Shown piece after piece: positions 19,321 through 29,252 of a stretch of DNA of 64,000 nt; within the stretch, counting starts at the first letter, position 1; each line of letters opens with the position of its first letter. Position numbers and translations under genes: made by a program. Under the pieces are notes generated by a model, which did no database searches, had not been told where the DNA came from, and worked only from the letters and a program-made list of their open reading frames with translations. This stretch comes from Bartonella sp. AU16XJBT (GTDB taxonomy: Bacteria > Pseudomonadota > Alphaproteobacteria > Rhizobiales > Rhizobiaceae), in contig NZ_JAQITF010000010.1 of assembly GCF_028618665.1 (NCBI RefSeq), forward strand, positions 1 through 64,000, in the 5' to 3' direction.

Positions 19321-20050
19321 TTAACACATTGATTTATCGTGATAAATTATCTTTTTTTCAACTTTAGTACCGAATAGTGTAGAGTTCTCTCATATTGATA
19401 AATCAATCACAATCTCTTGGTTTACACACAAGCAAGGGGGGATGGGTAAAAAAGAATAAAAATGCCCCAAGAATCTCAAATACCAAAAGTTATCGCAATA
19501 TTAGAAACTGGAAAATGTATGACATTGCTGAGAAATATGACAATGCCAACTTGCTCCTTCATTAAGCATAAAGATGGTTGTGCTCTATAGATTTTATATT
19601 ATTTTCCACTGGAGCTTGCCCTTCACAGGCGCCGTCGCATTACAAGCGCTGTTGCGAAATAGGCTTACCTTGATGAAATATTTCTTTAAAACAGCACGTG
19701 AATTGACAACCCAAGTACATTTCGTTTGGAGTATTCTATTTTGCGTAAAGGATGTGCCCCCATTAAAAGACCCATTACAGCCGCAGTTCCCCAAATGGGC
19801 GCTATTGTGAAATGGTGGGCTTCCTTGAGAAATATTTCTTTAAAACAAGCGCCGTATATTGGGAACAATAAGTGTATTCTTTTTGAAGTGTTCTGCTTTG
19901 CATGAGAGCGTAATCCCATTAAAAAACGCAAGAAACAAAAGCATGAAGCAATATCTTCATTATTTTAAAGAAAATGTTTTAGATGTTTTTGAAAATCATA
20001 ACTTTAAACCCAAAAGAGACGCTAACGATATTACCTTTAAAACTTTATAA
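19320..20050 (+). pseudogene. Decayed tyrosine-integrase gene with internally repeated 3' part, copy 4
   Basis: One frame reads KTARELTTQVHFVW and LFCVKDVPPLK, matching the integrase pattern 'SLKQARELATQWRSVLREGRDPIK'. The same segment is present a second time just downstream (about 19800-19950, 'SLKQA'), followed by KKRKKQKHEAISSLF. Multiple frameshifts; no catalytic domain (no R...HxxR...Y) is left. Confidence 0.65.
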
Positions 20051-20284
20051 TTCTCTCCCAATGGGATTGTTTTACCGTTTCAAAGATAGAGAAGACACCT
20101 TAACAAAATAAAAATACACACACCTTCTCTCTTCAACGCCCCTCTTTGTAAGAAACAGATTTTTTGCAATACAAAAACCAAATTTTATCAATTATGATAA
20201 CTTTCTTCTCTTCTCAAAGAACAAAGATCTTACCCCGAACCAATCTGTAAACAATCCGTTTTCTACTAAGTCGCATCAAATTGA

Positions 20285-20870
20285 TTCATAAAGATAATTT
20301 ATTTTTTCATCTCAAATGAAAATCCCTAATATCTTAGGATTTTCTCATTCCACATCTACGCCATGTTATATCAATAAAAACCATTTGCTTACACATCACA
20401 TGCAAAGATATTAGATAAAAAACATTTAAGAATTGGCTAAAAATACCTATAATGAACTGTCCCCAATACCAAAAGCTATCGTAACATTGAATGCTGGCAA
20501 AGTGTATGACCATGCCAACTTGCTTTTTTATAAGGATGGGAGTGTTCTGTAGATTTTATATTATTTCCATGGGAGCTTTATACCATAACGGGCGCCATCG
20601 CGTCACAGACCGCTGTCACGAAATGGGCGCTATTGTGAAATGGACTTACCTTGAGAAATATTTCTTTAAAACAAGCGCCATACATTGGAAACAAAAGTGT
20701 ATTCTTTTTGAAGCGTTCTACTTTGCATGAGAGCGTAATCCCATTAAAAAACGCAAGAAACAAAAGCATGAAGCAATATCTTCATTATTTTAAAGACAAT
20801 GCTTTAAATTCTTTTAAAAGCCATAAATCTAAAAAACGATGGTAAAAATATCACCTTTACAGCTTTGTAA
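20285..20870 (+). pseudogene. Decayed tyrosine-integrase gene, copy 5
   Basis: Same order of traces as copy 4: AT-rich flank, YRFYIISMGA-like remains of the beta-strand region, ISLKQA near 20655, then PIKKRKKQKHEAISSLF around 20735-20790. Its last ~150 bases are nearly identical to 19840-19990. The catalytic domain is missing. Confidence 0.65.
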
Positions 20871-21019
20871 TTCTCCCTCAATAAAGCTGCCTTCCATTTT
20901 CAAATATTAATCCCAACAGAGATACCCTCGCTCCAATCTGGCATACAAAAGCTACAACAGAAGAGAAAATACCAAACCACCTTAATCTTTGTCTCAAACA
21001 TAGAGCTTTCAGCGACTAA

Positions 21020-21815
21020 CCGCTTCATATCACCACATCTCAAACAACGGCACTCCATGAAAATTATAGGCAATATTCCTCAAATACTCTTAAAAAGCTT
21101 AATATGTAAAGCCTTACATTACCACACCTAAAAGGAAGCTTTTTCATAAAGTATCACAGACTGGTCTAAATATCCTCTCAAGCACCTCCTCAAGCTAAAA
21201 AATGAATCTCCCTACAACCTACTCTGTAAACAATCCACCTTCTTTAAAGCCATTTCCACTTGGCTTCCCACAGCAGTGCGGTTCATATCACCACACCTCA
21301 AACAATAGTGTTTCATAAGGTTTATAGGCAATATCCAACAAATATTCTAAAAAGATTTAATGTGCAAAACTTTACATCACCACGCTTCAAAGGAGGCTAT
21401 TTCATAAGGCATCACGGAATGGTCTCAATATTCTTTTGCCCCCTTCCCCAAAGGAAAAAACAAAGCGCTCTATCACCCCCGTCTTTAAAACAATGCTCTA
21501 ATAATCCGCATTTTCTTAAAGCCGCTTCACTTGGCTCCCCATAGTAGGGCGGTTCATATCACCACACCTCAAACAACAGTGCTTCGTAAGGTTTATTGGC
21601 AATATTCATAAAATACTCTGAAAAAGCTTAATGTATAAAACTTTACATCACCAGGAGGCTGTTTCATAAGGCATCATGGGATGGTCTCAATATTCTTTTG
21701 CCCCCTTTCCCCGAAGGAAACAACAAAGCGCTCTATCACCCCCGTCTTTAAAACAATGCTCTAACAATCCGCTTTCTCTTAAAGCCGCTTCACTTGACTC
21801 CCCGTAGAAGCGTGC
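21020..21815. repeat. Three tandem ~260-270-bp repeats
   Basis: Units start at about 21020, 21279 and 21550 with GGTTCATATCACCACACCTC (first unit diverged at its start). Units 2 and 3 (period 271) share long identical blocks, e.g. CAAAGCGCTCTATCACCCCC. No reading frame runs through. Shorter diverged pieces of the same sequence ('CTGTAAACAATCCG', 'CCACTTGG.TTCCC') occur near 20225, 24650, 30110, 31550, 35670 and 55220. Confidence 0.85.
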
Positions 21816-22000
21816 GCTTCACGTCACCTTAAAAGAAACTGCTTTAAAGATTCTGTTTCACAGCACAACAGAATGATAATTTAAATACAAAAACGCGCTA
21901 AAAACATAGAGGTTCAACAAACACATTCTCTATTCAAATCAATGAATACTCTACCTCATCATATCATCACGTAGAACAGCCGATATGAAACAAATTTAGA

Positions 22001-22405
22001 TTATTCCTCTAATTCTTTTGCAAACCCAGACAGTTGCATAGCTTGCGAAAGACTATTGACGGCATTTAAATGCGTTTGAAGTAATTCACTATTACGCTGC
22101 AATTTTTCTTGTAAATCAGACAGTAAACTTTCAACCTCATGCTCAATATCTTGATTCATGTAGCGTCTAACATCGCTCATAGACTTATTAAGATCACGCA
22201 AACCACGTATTTTACATAAATTTATTTCTTCGTAATCTGGAACACCACTGCTCTCTAGCATATTGCTTTCATAATCAACCACTTGGGCTAATCCCTTAAC
22301 AGCAGCGACAAATTTTGTCATCGCCCAATCACGGTCAATAAGATTATTATCAAGAACTTTTGCTTTTGCCGCAAAACTATCATCACCATATTGCACTACA
22401 GACAT
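22001..22405 (-). CDS. Small predominantly helical protein of unknown function
   Basis: 134 residues from MSVVQYGDD. I choose this internal ATG because GAAGGGGAAAT lies 6-8 bases before it, whereas the longer frame to 22534 has a Cys/Ser-rich start with no ribosome site. The protein is acidic and mostly helical with heptad-like spacing (LKNKSMSDVRR-like basic stretch, then LSDLQEKLQRNSELLQTHL). The pattern 'LAQVVDYESNML...LRDLNKS...LQRNSELLQTHLNAV' vaguely recalls FlgN-like flagellar chaperones of Rhizobiales, but this is not a firm match and no flagellar gene is nearby. It is the only intact-looking gene between 19 and 26 kb. Confidence 0.6.
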   Translation of the reverse strand: MSVVQYGDDSFAAKAKVLDNNLIDRDWAMTKFVAAVKGLAQVVDYESNMLESSGVPDYEEINLCKIRGLRDLNKSMSDVRRYMNQDIEHEVESLLSDLQEKLQRNSELLQTHLNAVNSLSQAMQLSGFAKELEE

Positions 22406-22409
22406 TTTT

Positions 22410-23090
22410 ATTTCCCCTTCAACCATATTGTTCAATCTTGCTTTCAAATGAGGGAGATTAAACAGTTTTTCTTCAATGCTGATACACTCAATCGAGCTTG
22501 TGATGCGAATATTGCTCAGACAACAGCACGACAATCCTTAAAAGCGTATACCACGACAACTTTCAACGTATTCTCTGAAATATTTTCTTGCTTTGCTCCA
22601 AAACCATTATTGCTACTATACTTCACCAAAACGCTATAAACTTAAACCTCTGCACAGCAATATCGAAACTTCGAAATTTTCTCTGTCTATTTCGCCTTGC
22701 CTATTTTATTTTGCCTATTTTATCACCACCAAGCCTTCAACAGAAAACAACAACACTCTGACGATAACCTTGGTAATAAAAAACACCTGCCAACAAAATT
22801 CGCAGCATATTAAAGATTGAGCCCATTAAGGGACTTCAGTATTTCACCGATAGCAGCATTTTACCCTCCATAACTTTATGGCTTTCCCTGCACCTAAACC
22901 TGCACACCCTCTTCCCCCTGGCACCTCCATAAGATAGCACCCTACAAGATTAGTTTGCACCCATTCAAAAAGACACCCCCTCACGCCATGCTCTTTCTGC
23001 ACACATACAGTATTTTGCACAAAACACAAAAAGAATGCTCTTTTGAACAGATTAGCCATACAGTACTCTTAAAAAAGACATCTTAAAATA
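22410..23090. other. Intergenic, no gene recognised
   Basis: Several short frames exist but none has a ribosome site or recognisable sequence. I see no RNA gene. Confidence 0.4.
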
Positions 23091-23091
23091 G

Positions 23092-23790
23092 CTAAATAGC
23101 CATCAATCTCCCTTTTTCAACTATCATTCGCTTTTCTTTGCAATGAGCGACTATATAAGATTTTTTGAACCTTTTCAAGCATTTCTTACCCCATCCGCTC
23201 GATACGCCTTCAATCACATATTCACGCGCTTGTTTTGAAAAAAACGATCTCTTAAGAGCCCCCAAGCTCATTTCGCTCTGGTACCCATGAATGGATAACA
23301 ATAAATCCCCCATGAAATGTATAAAATCCATTAAGCCCCTCATCTTTAGGTTTTATAAAAGAACAAGCCGACACCATCACACAACTCAGCCCCCCAATGT
23401 TGCCCCCCCTTGGCACTTAAGACGAGAGGTATTGCCCTTCTTATACAGTTTCAACTCCGCACGACTCTCCCTGCTTGTAATGTTAAAAAAATACGCCTTC
23501 AATCACATATTCACGCGCTTGTTTTGAAAAAAATAATCTCTTAAGAGCCCCCAAGCTCATTTCGCTCTGGTACCCATGAATGGATAACAATAAATCCCCT
23601 ATGAAATGTATAAAATCCATTAAGCCCCTCATCTTTAGGTTTTATAAAAGAACAAGCCGACACCATCACACAACTCAGCCCCCCCCAATGTTGCCCCCTT
23701 GGCACTTAAGACGAGAGGTATTGCCCTTCTTATACAGTTTCAACTCCGCACGACTCTCTCTGCTTGTAATGTTTAAAAAACATGGTTTTG
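23092..23790 (-). pseudogene. Decayed tyrosine-integrase fragments, tandem pair on the minus strand (copies 6a, 6b)
   Basis: The minus strand reads LLSIHGYQSEMSLGALKRSF and SKQAREYVIEG at 23210-23320, matching the integrase pattern 'YTIHGRRREMGLGALRDVSLKQARE'. A 289-bp unit (23202-23490 and 23491-23780) is present twice with about 95% or more identity, so the fragment was duplicated after it decayed. Frameshifts separate the pieces. Confidence 0.65.
23202..23780. repeat. 289-bp direct tandem repeat
   Basis: ATACGCCTTCAATCACATAT begins both units (23202 and 23491). Differences are a handful of substitutions and short indels in C runs (for example CCCCCC against CCCCCCC near 23393 and 23680). 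Confidence 0.9.
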
Positions 23791-24059
23791 GTTGATTTAA
23801 GATAAACAGACTTGAAATGAAAGAATCCTATGGGATTCAAGGAACTTATTTAAGTTGAATAACGCTAGATTATCCTTATAAATAAAAATATTATCAAGGA
23901 ATAACGTTTAACTCTCCCCCATTGATATTTTCAAAATTTTCCCTCATCTTCCTATCAATTATTTCACGCCATAACGCACAATCCGCTCTTAATATCGCAG
24001 CTTTACATGCACTCCTAGCCTAAAAATCATTGTATAATAAAGGCACAATTTCTACGACA

Positions 24060-24660
24060 CCCCTCTTCTCATCATCACCTCTCTAAATGAGGCCCTTTTC
24101 TTTCGTAATCATACCAAAATATTTATCATTATTTTGTATGCCTGATGAAAAACTTAAAGATCGTAGAATTATCACATTTCAAATCTATTCTAGGTTCAAT
24201 CAATTAAAATTACTTCCTTGCACATCACAAACAGAACCTGACATATCAATAAAATACGCTGAAAGAAAAAGGGTCTGATGAAACCAGCGCCCAAAGGGCT
24301 GTAGGAAACAAAGCCGAGGGCTTGAGGCAACATTAAGAACAAGTATAGAATGGGGCCTGCTTACTCTTTTATGAAATATAAAGATGGTAGCACTCTATAG
24401 ATTTTATATTATTTCCATGGAGGCTTGACCGTTATGCCCTTCATGGTATCGGTGCGAAATGGGCTTATCTTAAGAGATGTTTCTTTAAAACAAGCGCATT
24501 AATATGCAAATAAGTATATTCCGTTTGGAACATTCTTCTTTTCGTGCAAGACTATACCCAAAAAGCAGCATTAGCCAATTTTGTTATGAGCTAAAATCGA
24601 TCAGAAAGCGTGTTTGACCTTCTTCTCACGCCTTAAAGGACAAAGACCTTAACGTAATCT
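24060..24660 (+). pseudogene. Decayed tyrosine-integrase gene, copy 7
   Basis: Traces in order: flank with 'CTTGCACATCACAAAC', KYKDGSTL near 24380, then 'GCGAAATGGGCTTATCTTAAGAGATGTTTCTTTAAAACAAGCG' type sequence (degenerate 'REMGL..RDVSLKQA'). No continuous frame. Confidence 0.55.
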
Positions 24661-24986
24661 GCTCTGTACACAATCCGAATTTTTATCAAGCAGGCGCCTC
24701 TTGACTTCCTCCTCATATGTTTCACTTAAACGAAAGGTTCAACAAACAAGCCTACGAATATTCATTCGCGCACTAAAAAAACACTCACACGCAATAAAAG
24801 ACACTAAAACGTTTTAAGAAGGTCTACATGCCTTATATTAGCACCATAAATAACCGTATTTTATGGCATTATAGGGTAAAAAGAGTTTTCATGGTAGAAA
24901 ACCTATAAAATCAATCAATATTTACTTTAAAGCTTTCCTTTTTTATGCACTCACAGTGCTCCCACGCTTCAAGCCTTTATAAATAA

Positions 24987-25208
24987 AGAAAAGATTTTAA
25001 GCTTGCCGAATATATTATATTAGCATACATTATAGGCTATAACATATTGTTCTTCATAAAATCGCCTCCAAAAGAACAAAAAGAGGCCCTTATAGCTGAT
25101 CTCGTAAAAGCCGCGGTGCTTTATTCAACCTTGATTATCACCATCAATGCTTTTGTTGTTATTTTAGTGCTCATCATAGATGATATATTTAATCTCTTAG
25201 CTTTTTGA
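24987..25208 (+). pseudogene. Possible remnant of a two-helix membrane protein
   Basis: A 73-codon frame with coding-like content but no ATG, GTG or TTG near its beginning. It reads KDFKLAEYIILAYIIGYNIL, a short polar stretch KSPPKEQKEAL, a second hydrophobic segment (TLIITINAFVVILVLII) and stops after FNLLAF. The two hydrophobic segments separated by a charged loop look like a real protein that lost its 5' end. Not recognised. Confidence 0.4.
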
Positions 25209-25209
25209 T

Positions 25210-25760
25210 GAAATCTCCAGAGAAGCGTCTCAAATTTAAGATCCCAAAAGAGAATTGAACACAGCAGATTAATCATATACCAATTCAGCTGCTGCATCTA
25301 ACTATTCTTTACTCTTTGTCTCAGCATTTTTTACAATCAGACTCAACATTTTTATTCCCCTTTGAAGCATGATGATCCTTTTATTAAAAACCTTATCCTC
25401 TTCGACATTCTATTAGTAGAAGCCCCCCAAACTTTGTTGGCTTTTCATGAAGTGCATGCATCTCATGCACCTGTACGCATAGTTTAAATATAACTCTATT
25501 TTCACGCGTAAATACTGTAAAATCCATGTGTCAATCTAAACACAATAGTCTTTAAAGAAGCTGTATGATAAAGATTTATTCTGCTTCTTTCATCCTAAGT
25601 TTCTGCATCAAAGGGGATTGTTGTTTCTGCTAGCCAATTTGCTAAACTAGAATGAAAACTATAAAAACATAATCAATCCCAATCTGGTGGCATATATCGT
25701 GATATTTAAGAAAAAATGCGCTCTCTCTTGAAAGGAAGAAAAAAGCGCTGTTGTCACAAT
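25210..25760. other. Intergenic, no gene recognised
   Basis: No supportable frame or RNA. Confidence 0.4.
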
Positions 25761-26060
25761 TACTTTTATTTATACAAACAACATATTGATTTATAATGAT
25801 AATTTATCGTTATTCATATTGAGTTAGCCCCCCTAATAACGTAAGATTCTCTTATTTAGAATCTGTTTATCTTGAATCAATATCACTTGCTTGCACATTA
25901 CAAGCGGGATTAGCGTGTGGATAAAATTTGTATAAGAAAGGAGTAAAAATGGCTCTTATGAACGCTCTCAAATGCAGGGGCTGTCGCAACATTGGGAGCT
26001 GGCACATAGTGTGATGGTGCCGGCTTACTTCTCCACATACCTTTCTCAACTATCTTTTTC
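25760..26060 (+). pseudogene. Decayed tyrosine-integrase fragment, copy 8
   Basis: Same flank (ACATATTGATTTATAATGAT), the 'TTGCACATTACAAGC' element and 'CTGTCGCAACATTGG.AGCTGG' element as in the other copies; broken off before the SLKQARE helix. Confidence 0.5.
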
Positions 26061-26090
26061 CCCCAGATTTACAAAGTTTGAGCACGGTTT

Positions 26091-26303
26091 TTAACCTCCA
26101 AAAAGAAGTTGCCTCTCTGCTATTATTGCATTCTCACAATTTTTAGATTTATGCATAGAGGCCCCACCTAAATAACATTTCTTTTGCCATTCGAGGCGTA
26201 ATTCTTTATCTTTCTTAAACTCTTCTACGCTATAAGTTTTTTCGCAACCAGCAACAGTAAGTCCAGTACAAAGCAGCAATGCTGCTATAATGACTTTGTT
26301 CAT
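26091..26303 (-). CDS. EexN-like entry-exclusion lipoprotein 1
   Basis: 70-residue lipoprotein: signal MNKVIIAALLLCTGLTVAGC with lipobox LTVAGC, cysteine 20 as lipid anchor. The mature part begins EKTYSVEEFKKDKELRLEWQ and has two more cysteines (KKCYLGG, KNCENA) in the spacing shared by all family members here. This matches the EexN family (IncN-type plasmid entry exclusion), in which an inner-membrane or periplasmic lipoprotein blocks incoming conjugation of related plasmids. Start at the ATG preceded by AGAAGGGAAA. First of a tandem array on this strand. Confidence 0.8.
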   Translation of the reverse strand: MNKVIIAALLLCTGLTVAGCEKTYSVEEFKKDKELRLEWQKKCYLGGASMHKSKNCENAIIAERQLLFGG

Positions 26304-26348
26304 CAATAAATTTCCCTTCTTTCGGATTGACAAAATTTGAGATACAAT

Positions 26349-26563
26349 TTAGGGCCTCAAAAAAAGTTCTACATATGCTTGTCGAAGTTTTTTACAATTT
26401 TGAGAGGATTTGAGCGGTGAATCGCCATTTTCACATTTCTTTGCCTATTCTTCATATAATTTTTCATTGGTTTTAAATTCTTCTACACTGTAAGATTCTT
26501 CAAAACCAGCAACAACACCCCCTTGTGCAAAGCAAGCAATACTGTAATAATAACGAGCTTCAT
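26349..26563 (-). pseudogene. EexN-like lipoprotein pseudogene
   Basis: Closest to the intact copy at 27251-27463, with an almost identical 3' end. Broken by a frameshift in the signal-peptide region, which removes the lipobox cysteine, and by a TAG at the position of the conserved tryptophan (EEW, here EE-stop). Confidence 0.8.
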
Positions 26564-26611
26564 AGGGCCCCCTCTTTTGTTCTGATACCAACCACCCTCT
26601 TGCTTTTTAGA

Positions 26612-26935
26612 TTATTCTTTTGCCTTTTGTTCAGATTTGCGCTTTTTCTCTTCAGAGGTCATTTTATTTAGATTTTCCATTTGCTTTCTATTATACTCGT
26701 CTCGATACTTACGATATCTTTCGTCTGCTTTTTTTCTACGTTCTTCAGCAAATTCACGATCCGCTAACCGCATATTTTTACAGCTTTTCGAATTACCCGT
26801 CCAACCACATTTTTCTGCATATTCTTTGAATAATTTTTCATCTTTTTTAAAATCTTCTACACTATAAGATTCTTCACAGCCAACAACCACAGCCCCTGTG
26901 CAAAGCAATAGTGCTGTTATAATGACTTTATTCAC
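26612..26935 (-). CDS. EexN-like entry-exclusion lipoprotein 2, long form
   Basis: 107 residues. Lipobox VVVGC (cysteine 20), then EESYSVEDFKKDEKLFKEYA and KKC/SCKN cysteine spacing (EKCGWTGNSKSCKNMR). The C-terminal ~45 residues are an extra highly charged helix (KKADERYRKYRDEYNRK and following), not present in the other copies. Same EexN-like role inferred. The gap to the gene at 26939 is 3 bases, so the two are probably cotranscribed. Confidence 0.78.
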   Translation of the reverse strand: MNKVIITALLLCTGAVVVGCEESYSVEDFKKDEKLFKEYAEKCGWTGNSKSCKNMRLADREFAEERRKKADERYRKYRDEYNRKQMENLNKMTSEEKKRKSEQKAKE

Positions 26936-26938
26936 GAT

Positions 26939-27205
26939 TTAATTCCCTTCCTTTTTCTCTTCAGTTTTTTCCTTGTCGTCCTTTCCAGAGCCAAAAATCC
27001 CCCATTTTTTACGCGTTTCTAATTCAGCTTGTTCTGCATTTTTACAATTTTTTGAATCAAAACTTCCTGCAATAAAACATTTCTCTAACCACTGATTGAG
27101 TAATTTAGGATCTTTCTTAAATTCTTCTACGCTATAGGTTTTTTCGCAACCAGCAACAGCAAGCCCAGTACAAAGCAGCAATGCTGGGATAATGACTTTA
27201 TTCAT
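26939..27205 (-). CDS. EexN-like entry-exclusion lipoprotein 3
   Basis: 88 residues. Signal MNKVIIPALLLCTGLAVAGC with lipobox LAVAGC; mature part EKTYSVEEFKKDPKLLNQWL, EKC and SKNCKNAE cysteines. Ends in a Lys/Glu-rich tail (KDDKEKTEEKKEGN). ATG at 27205 is used because AGAAGGGG precedes it. Upstream of the long form by 3 bases. Confidence 0.8.
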   Translation of the reverse strand: MNKVIIPALLLCTGLAVAGCEKTYSVEEFKKDPKLLNQWLEKCFIAGSFDSKNCKNAEQAELETRKKWGIFGSGKDDKEKTEEKKEGN

Positions 27206-27250
27206 CAATAAATTCCCCTTCTTTTGGATTTACAAAATTTGAGATACAAT

Positions 27251-27463
27251 TTAGGGCCTCAAAAAAAGTTCTACATATGCTTGTCGAAGGTTTTTACAAT
27301 TTTGAGAGGATTTGAGTGGTGAATCATCTTTCTCACATTTCTTTGCCCATTCCTCGTATAATTTTTCATTTGTTTTAAATTCTTCTACGCTATAAGTTTT
27401 TTCACAACCAGCAACAGCAAGTCCAGTACAAAGCAGCAATGCTGAGATAATGACTTTATTCAT
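27251..27463 (-). CDS. EexN-like entry-exclusion lipoprotein 4
   Basis: 70 residues. Lipobox LAVAGC, then EKTYSVEEFKTNEKLYEEWA and KKC/NCKN cysteines. Short C-terminus (RQAYVELFLRP). Its 3' end and flank are duplicated in the pseudogene at 26349. GGGG ribosome site 8-10 bases before the ATG. Confidence 0.8.
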   Translation of the reverse strand: MNKVIISALLLCTGLAVAGCEKTYSVEEFKTNEKLYEEWAKKCEKDDSPLKSSQNCKNLRQAYVELFLRP

Positions 27464-27649
27464 CAATAAATTCCCCTTTTTTCAAATTTACAAAGTTTGG
27501 GACACAATTGAGTATCCCCTTAAAATTGCACATTCGGTTCAGTGTGCATTTTCAAAAATCTTAAAATCGACCTCTGGAGGCGATTTTTCGCAACTTATGA
27601 CGATAAATCGCGTACAAAGAAAAATACTGCGATCAATATTTTTTGTGAT

Positions 27650-27937
27650 TTAATTGTTATTCTTCTGTTTTTCAGTTTCATTCCCATTTTTGCTATTTTC
27701 ACGAAGTTCCTTTGCAAGATTTCTATAATGCTCTTGAAAAAGTTCCATATCGGCTTGCATGGCATTTTGACAATTCTTAGTAGAAAAAGCAGAGAGTCCC
27801 ATTTTATCGCATTTCTTTCCCCATTCTTGCACCAATTTTTTATCTTTCTTAAATTCCTCAACGCTGTAGTTTTTCTCGCAACCAACAGCGACAAGCCCTG
27901 TGCAAAGCAACAGCGCTGTTATAATAGCTTTATTCAT
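27650..27937 (-). CDS. EexN-like entry-exclusion lipoprotein 5
   Basis: 95 residues. Signal MNKAIITALLLCTGLVAVGC, lipobox VAVGC; mature part EKNYSVEEFKKDKKLVQEWG, KKC and TKNCQNAM cysteines, charged C-terminal helix. First gene in the direction of transcription of this array; AGAGAGGGATAA precedes the ATG. A long frame on the opposite strand (27542-28135) is rejected in its favour. Confidence 0.8.
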   Translation of the reverse strand: MNKAIITALLLCTGLVAVGCEKNYSVEEFKKDKKLVQEWGKKCDKMGLSAFSTKNCQNAMQADMELFQEHYRNLAKELRENSKNGNETEKQKNNN

Positions 27938-27939
27938 GG

Positions 27940-29020
27940 TTTTATCCCTCTCTTTGTTTTATACTTTAATAACGATGTCGTTGGATTCACAAAATCCCTG
28001 TATCGTGCTTTTACGTATAACTTTCCTTTGACAAATACGTACACTTTTAACGCCAATAGGTTGAATCATGAGAGCCGCTTTATTATCAAACTTGCATTTG
28101 TAACGTTATCGACACTGCTACTCTTGAGTATTTGAACTGTTAAAACTCCAGCAAAAATTTTGATATCTTGACATTTTCAAGAGGCTTTTTAATCATTTCT
28201 TTTCTTTCAAGAGTTTTCCTTCAAAACCACCTCATCAATGAGAAGCAGCACGAATTCTTATCAAAAATTCGTAATGCCTATATCCATTGCAAATTCCCTG
28301 CAAACGAAAGAATACACCTTTTAATCAACTGATTGCGCTCTTACTTATTTCTTAATCCACCGAGAAAGAAAAAAACTTAACTCCCCCCCCCCTACACTTT
28401 TTACATGCCAATAGAAATTCTAATAAAGCGATCTTATACATTCCGATAGCAGAAAAAAGATTATTCCTTGCCTGCCATCAAGTAACATTCAATACTTAGA
28501 CTATAAAATCATGTAAATGAAAGGAACACTTTCCATATCATGCTCAATGATTTCTTTTTGTTATGAGGAAAGCTTATAGCACACCCCTATCAATCAATTT
28601 TATTGATTTTATCCCCCCCTTATAAACATACATATAATTTTAAAAAGAGAATGTCACATAGCAGAAAAAAAGAAGCAACGCTACTGTTAATTTACATTAT
28701 TTACCTTGTATTTAGTAAAATAAACAAAGTATTCAGTAAAATAAAAAAATAACTTCACATTTAAAATCATGATCAAGCCAATTTTTATGGAAGAATAAAC
28801 TTACCTATCCAGCGACGATACAAATAACAAGGGGACTGATGATGATCTCATCCATAGGATGAAAAGTTGAAACGAAGAATTTTTCATAGGTTCATAACTA
28901 TTTTATGAGATGCCCCCCATAAAAAATGGACGCTTTTATAACAATTAACTTCATGGAAAAACGACCAATATCATCTTTTTAAAAACACTCAAACCAACGC
29001 ACACTTATTATTGTATATTA
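27940..29020. other. Intergenic with a C10 tract
   Basis: About 1.1 kb without a supportable gene. A run of ten C lies at 28383-28392. The stretch 28680-28790 is very AT-rich with two 'TATTTAGTAAAATAAA'-type direct repeats. It separates the EexN array from the partition pair. Confidence 0.5.
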
Positions 29021-29024
29021 TCTT

Positions 29025-29252
29025 TTATTTTCCGTATTTTTTTGAAAGCAATTCGCGCACCTCATCGGCCATTTTAGTTCCACGACTTGCACAACTGACC
29101 TTAATTAACCGATGCAAACTTTCCGGCACATCAATTGTGAGACGCTTCATACCGCCATCCACACTGCCTTTATTATTTTCCACCCATGCATCAGCCGTTA
29201 AAGGAATGGATTTATTGGTTGGTTTCGTGCCAATTTTAATTTTTTTATTCAT
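29025..29252 (-). CDS. Ribbon-helix-helix partner of ParA
   Basis: 75 residues. Basic N-terminus MNKKIKIGTKPTNKSIPL, then a ribbon-helix-helix core (KRLTIDVPESLHRLIKVSCA, MADEVRELLSKKYGK), as in ParG/CopG-type centromere-binding and repressor proteins. Its ATG overlaps the stop of the upstream parA (TGATG), so the two are translationally coupled, as in plasmid parFG-type partition cassettes. It would bind a centromere/operator site, probably also repressing the operon. Confidence 0.82.
   Translation of the reverse strand: MNKKIKIGTKPTNKSIPLTADAWVENNKGSVDGGMKRLTIDVPESLHRLIKVSCASRGTKMADEVRELLSKKYGK

Noticed and set aside
21020..21815. Repeat array as a possible CRISPR
   Set aside because: Units are ~260-271 bp without short constant repeats and spacers, and no cas gene is present.
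27542..28135. 197-codon frame on the + strand across the EexN array
   Set aside because: It runs antisense to a well-supported lipoprotein gene (27650-27937) and through its upstream region, lacks a ribosome site, and has a composition typical of a shadow frame.
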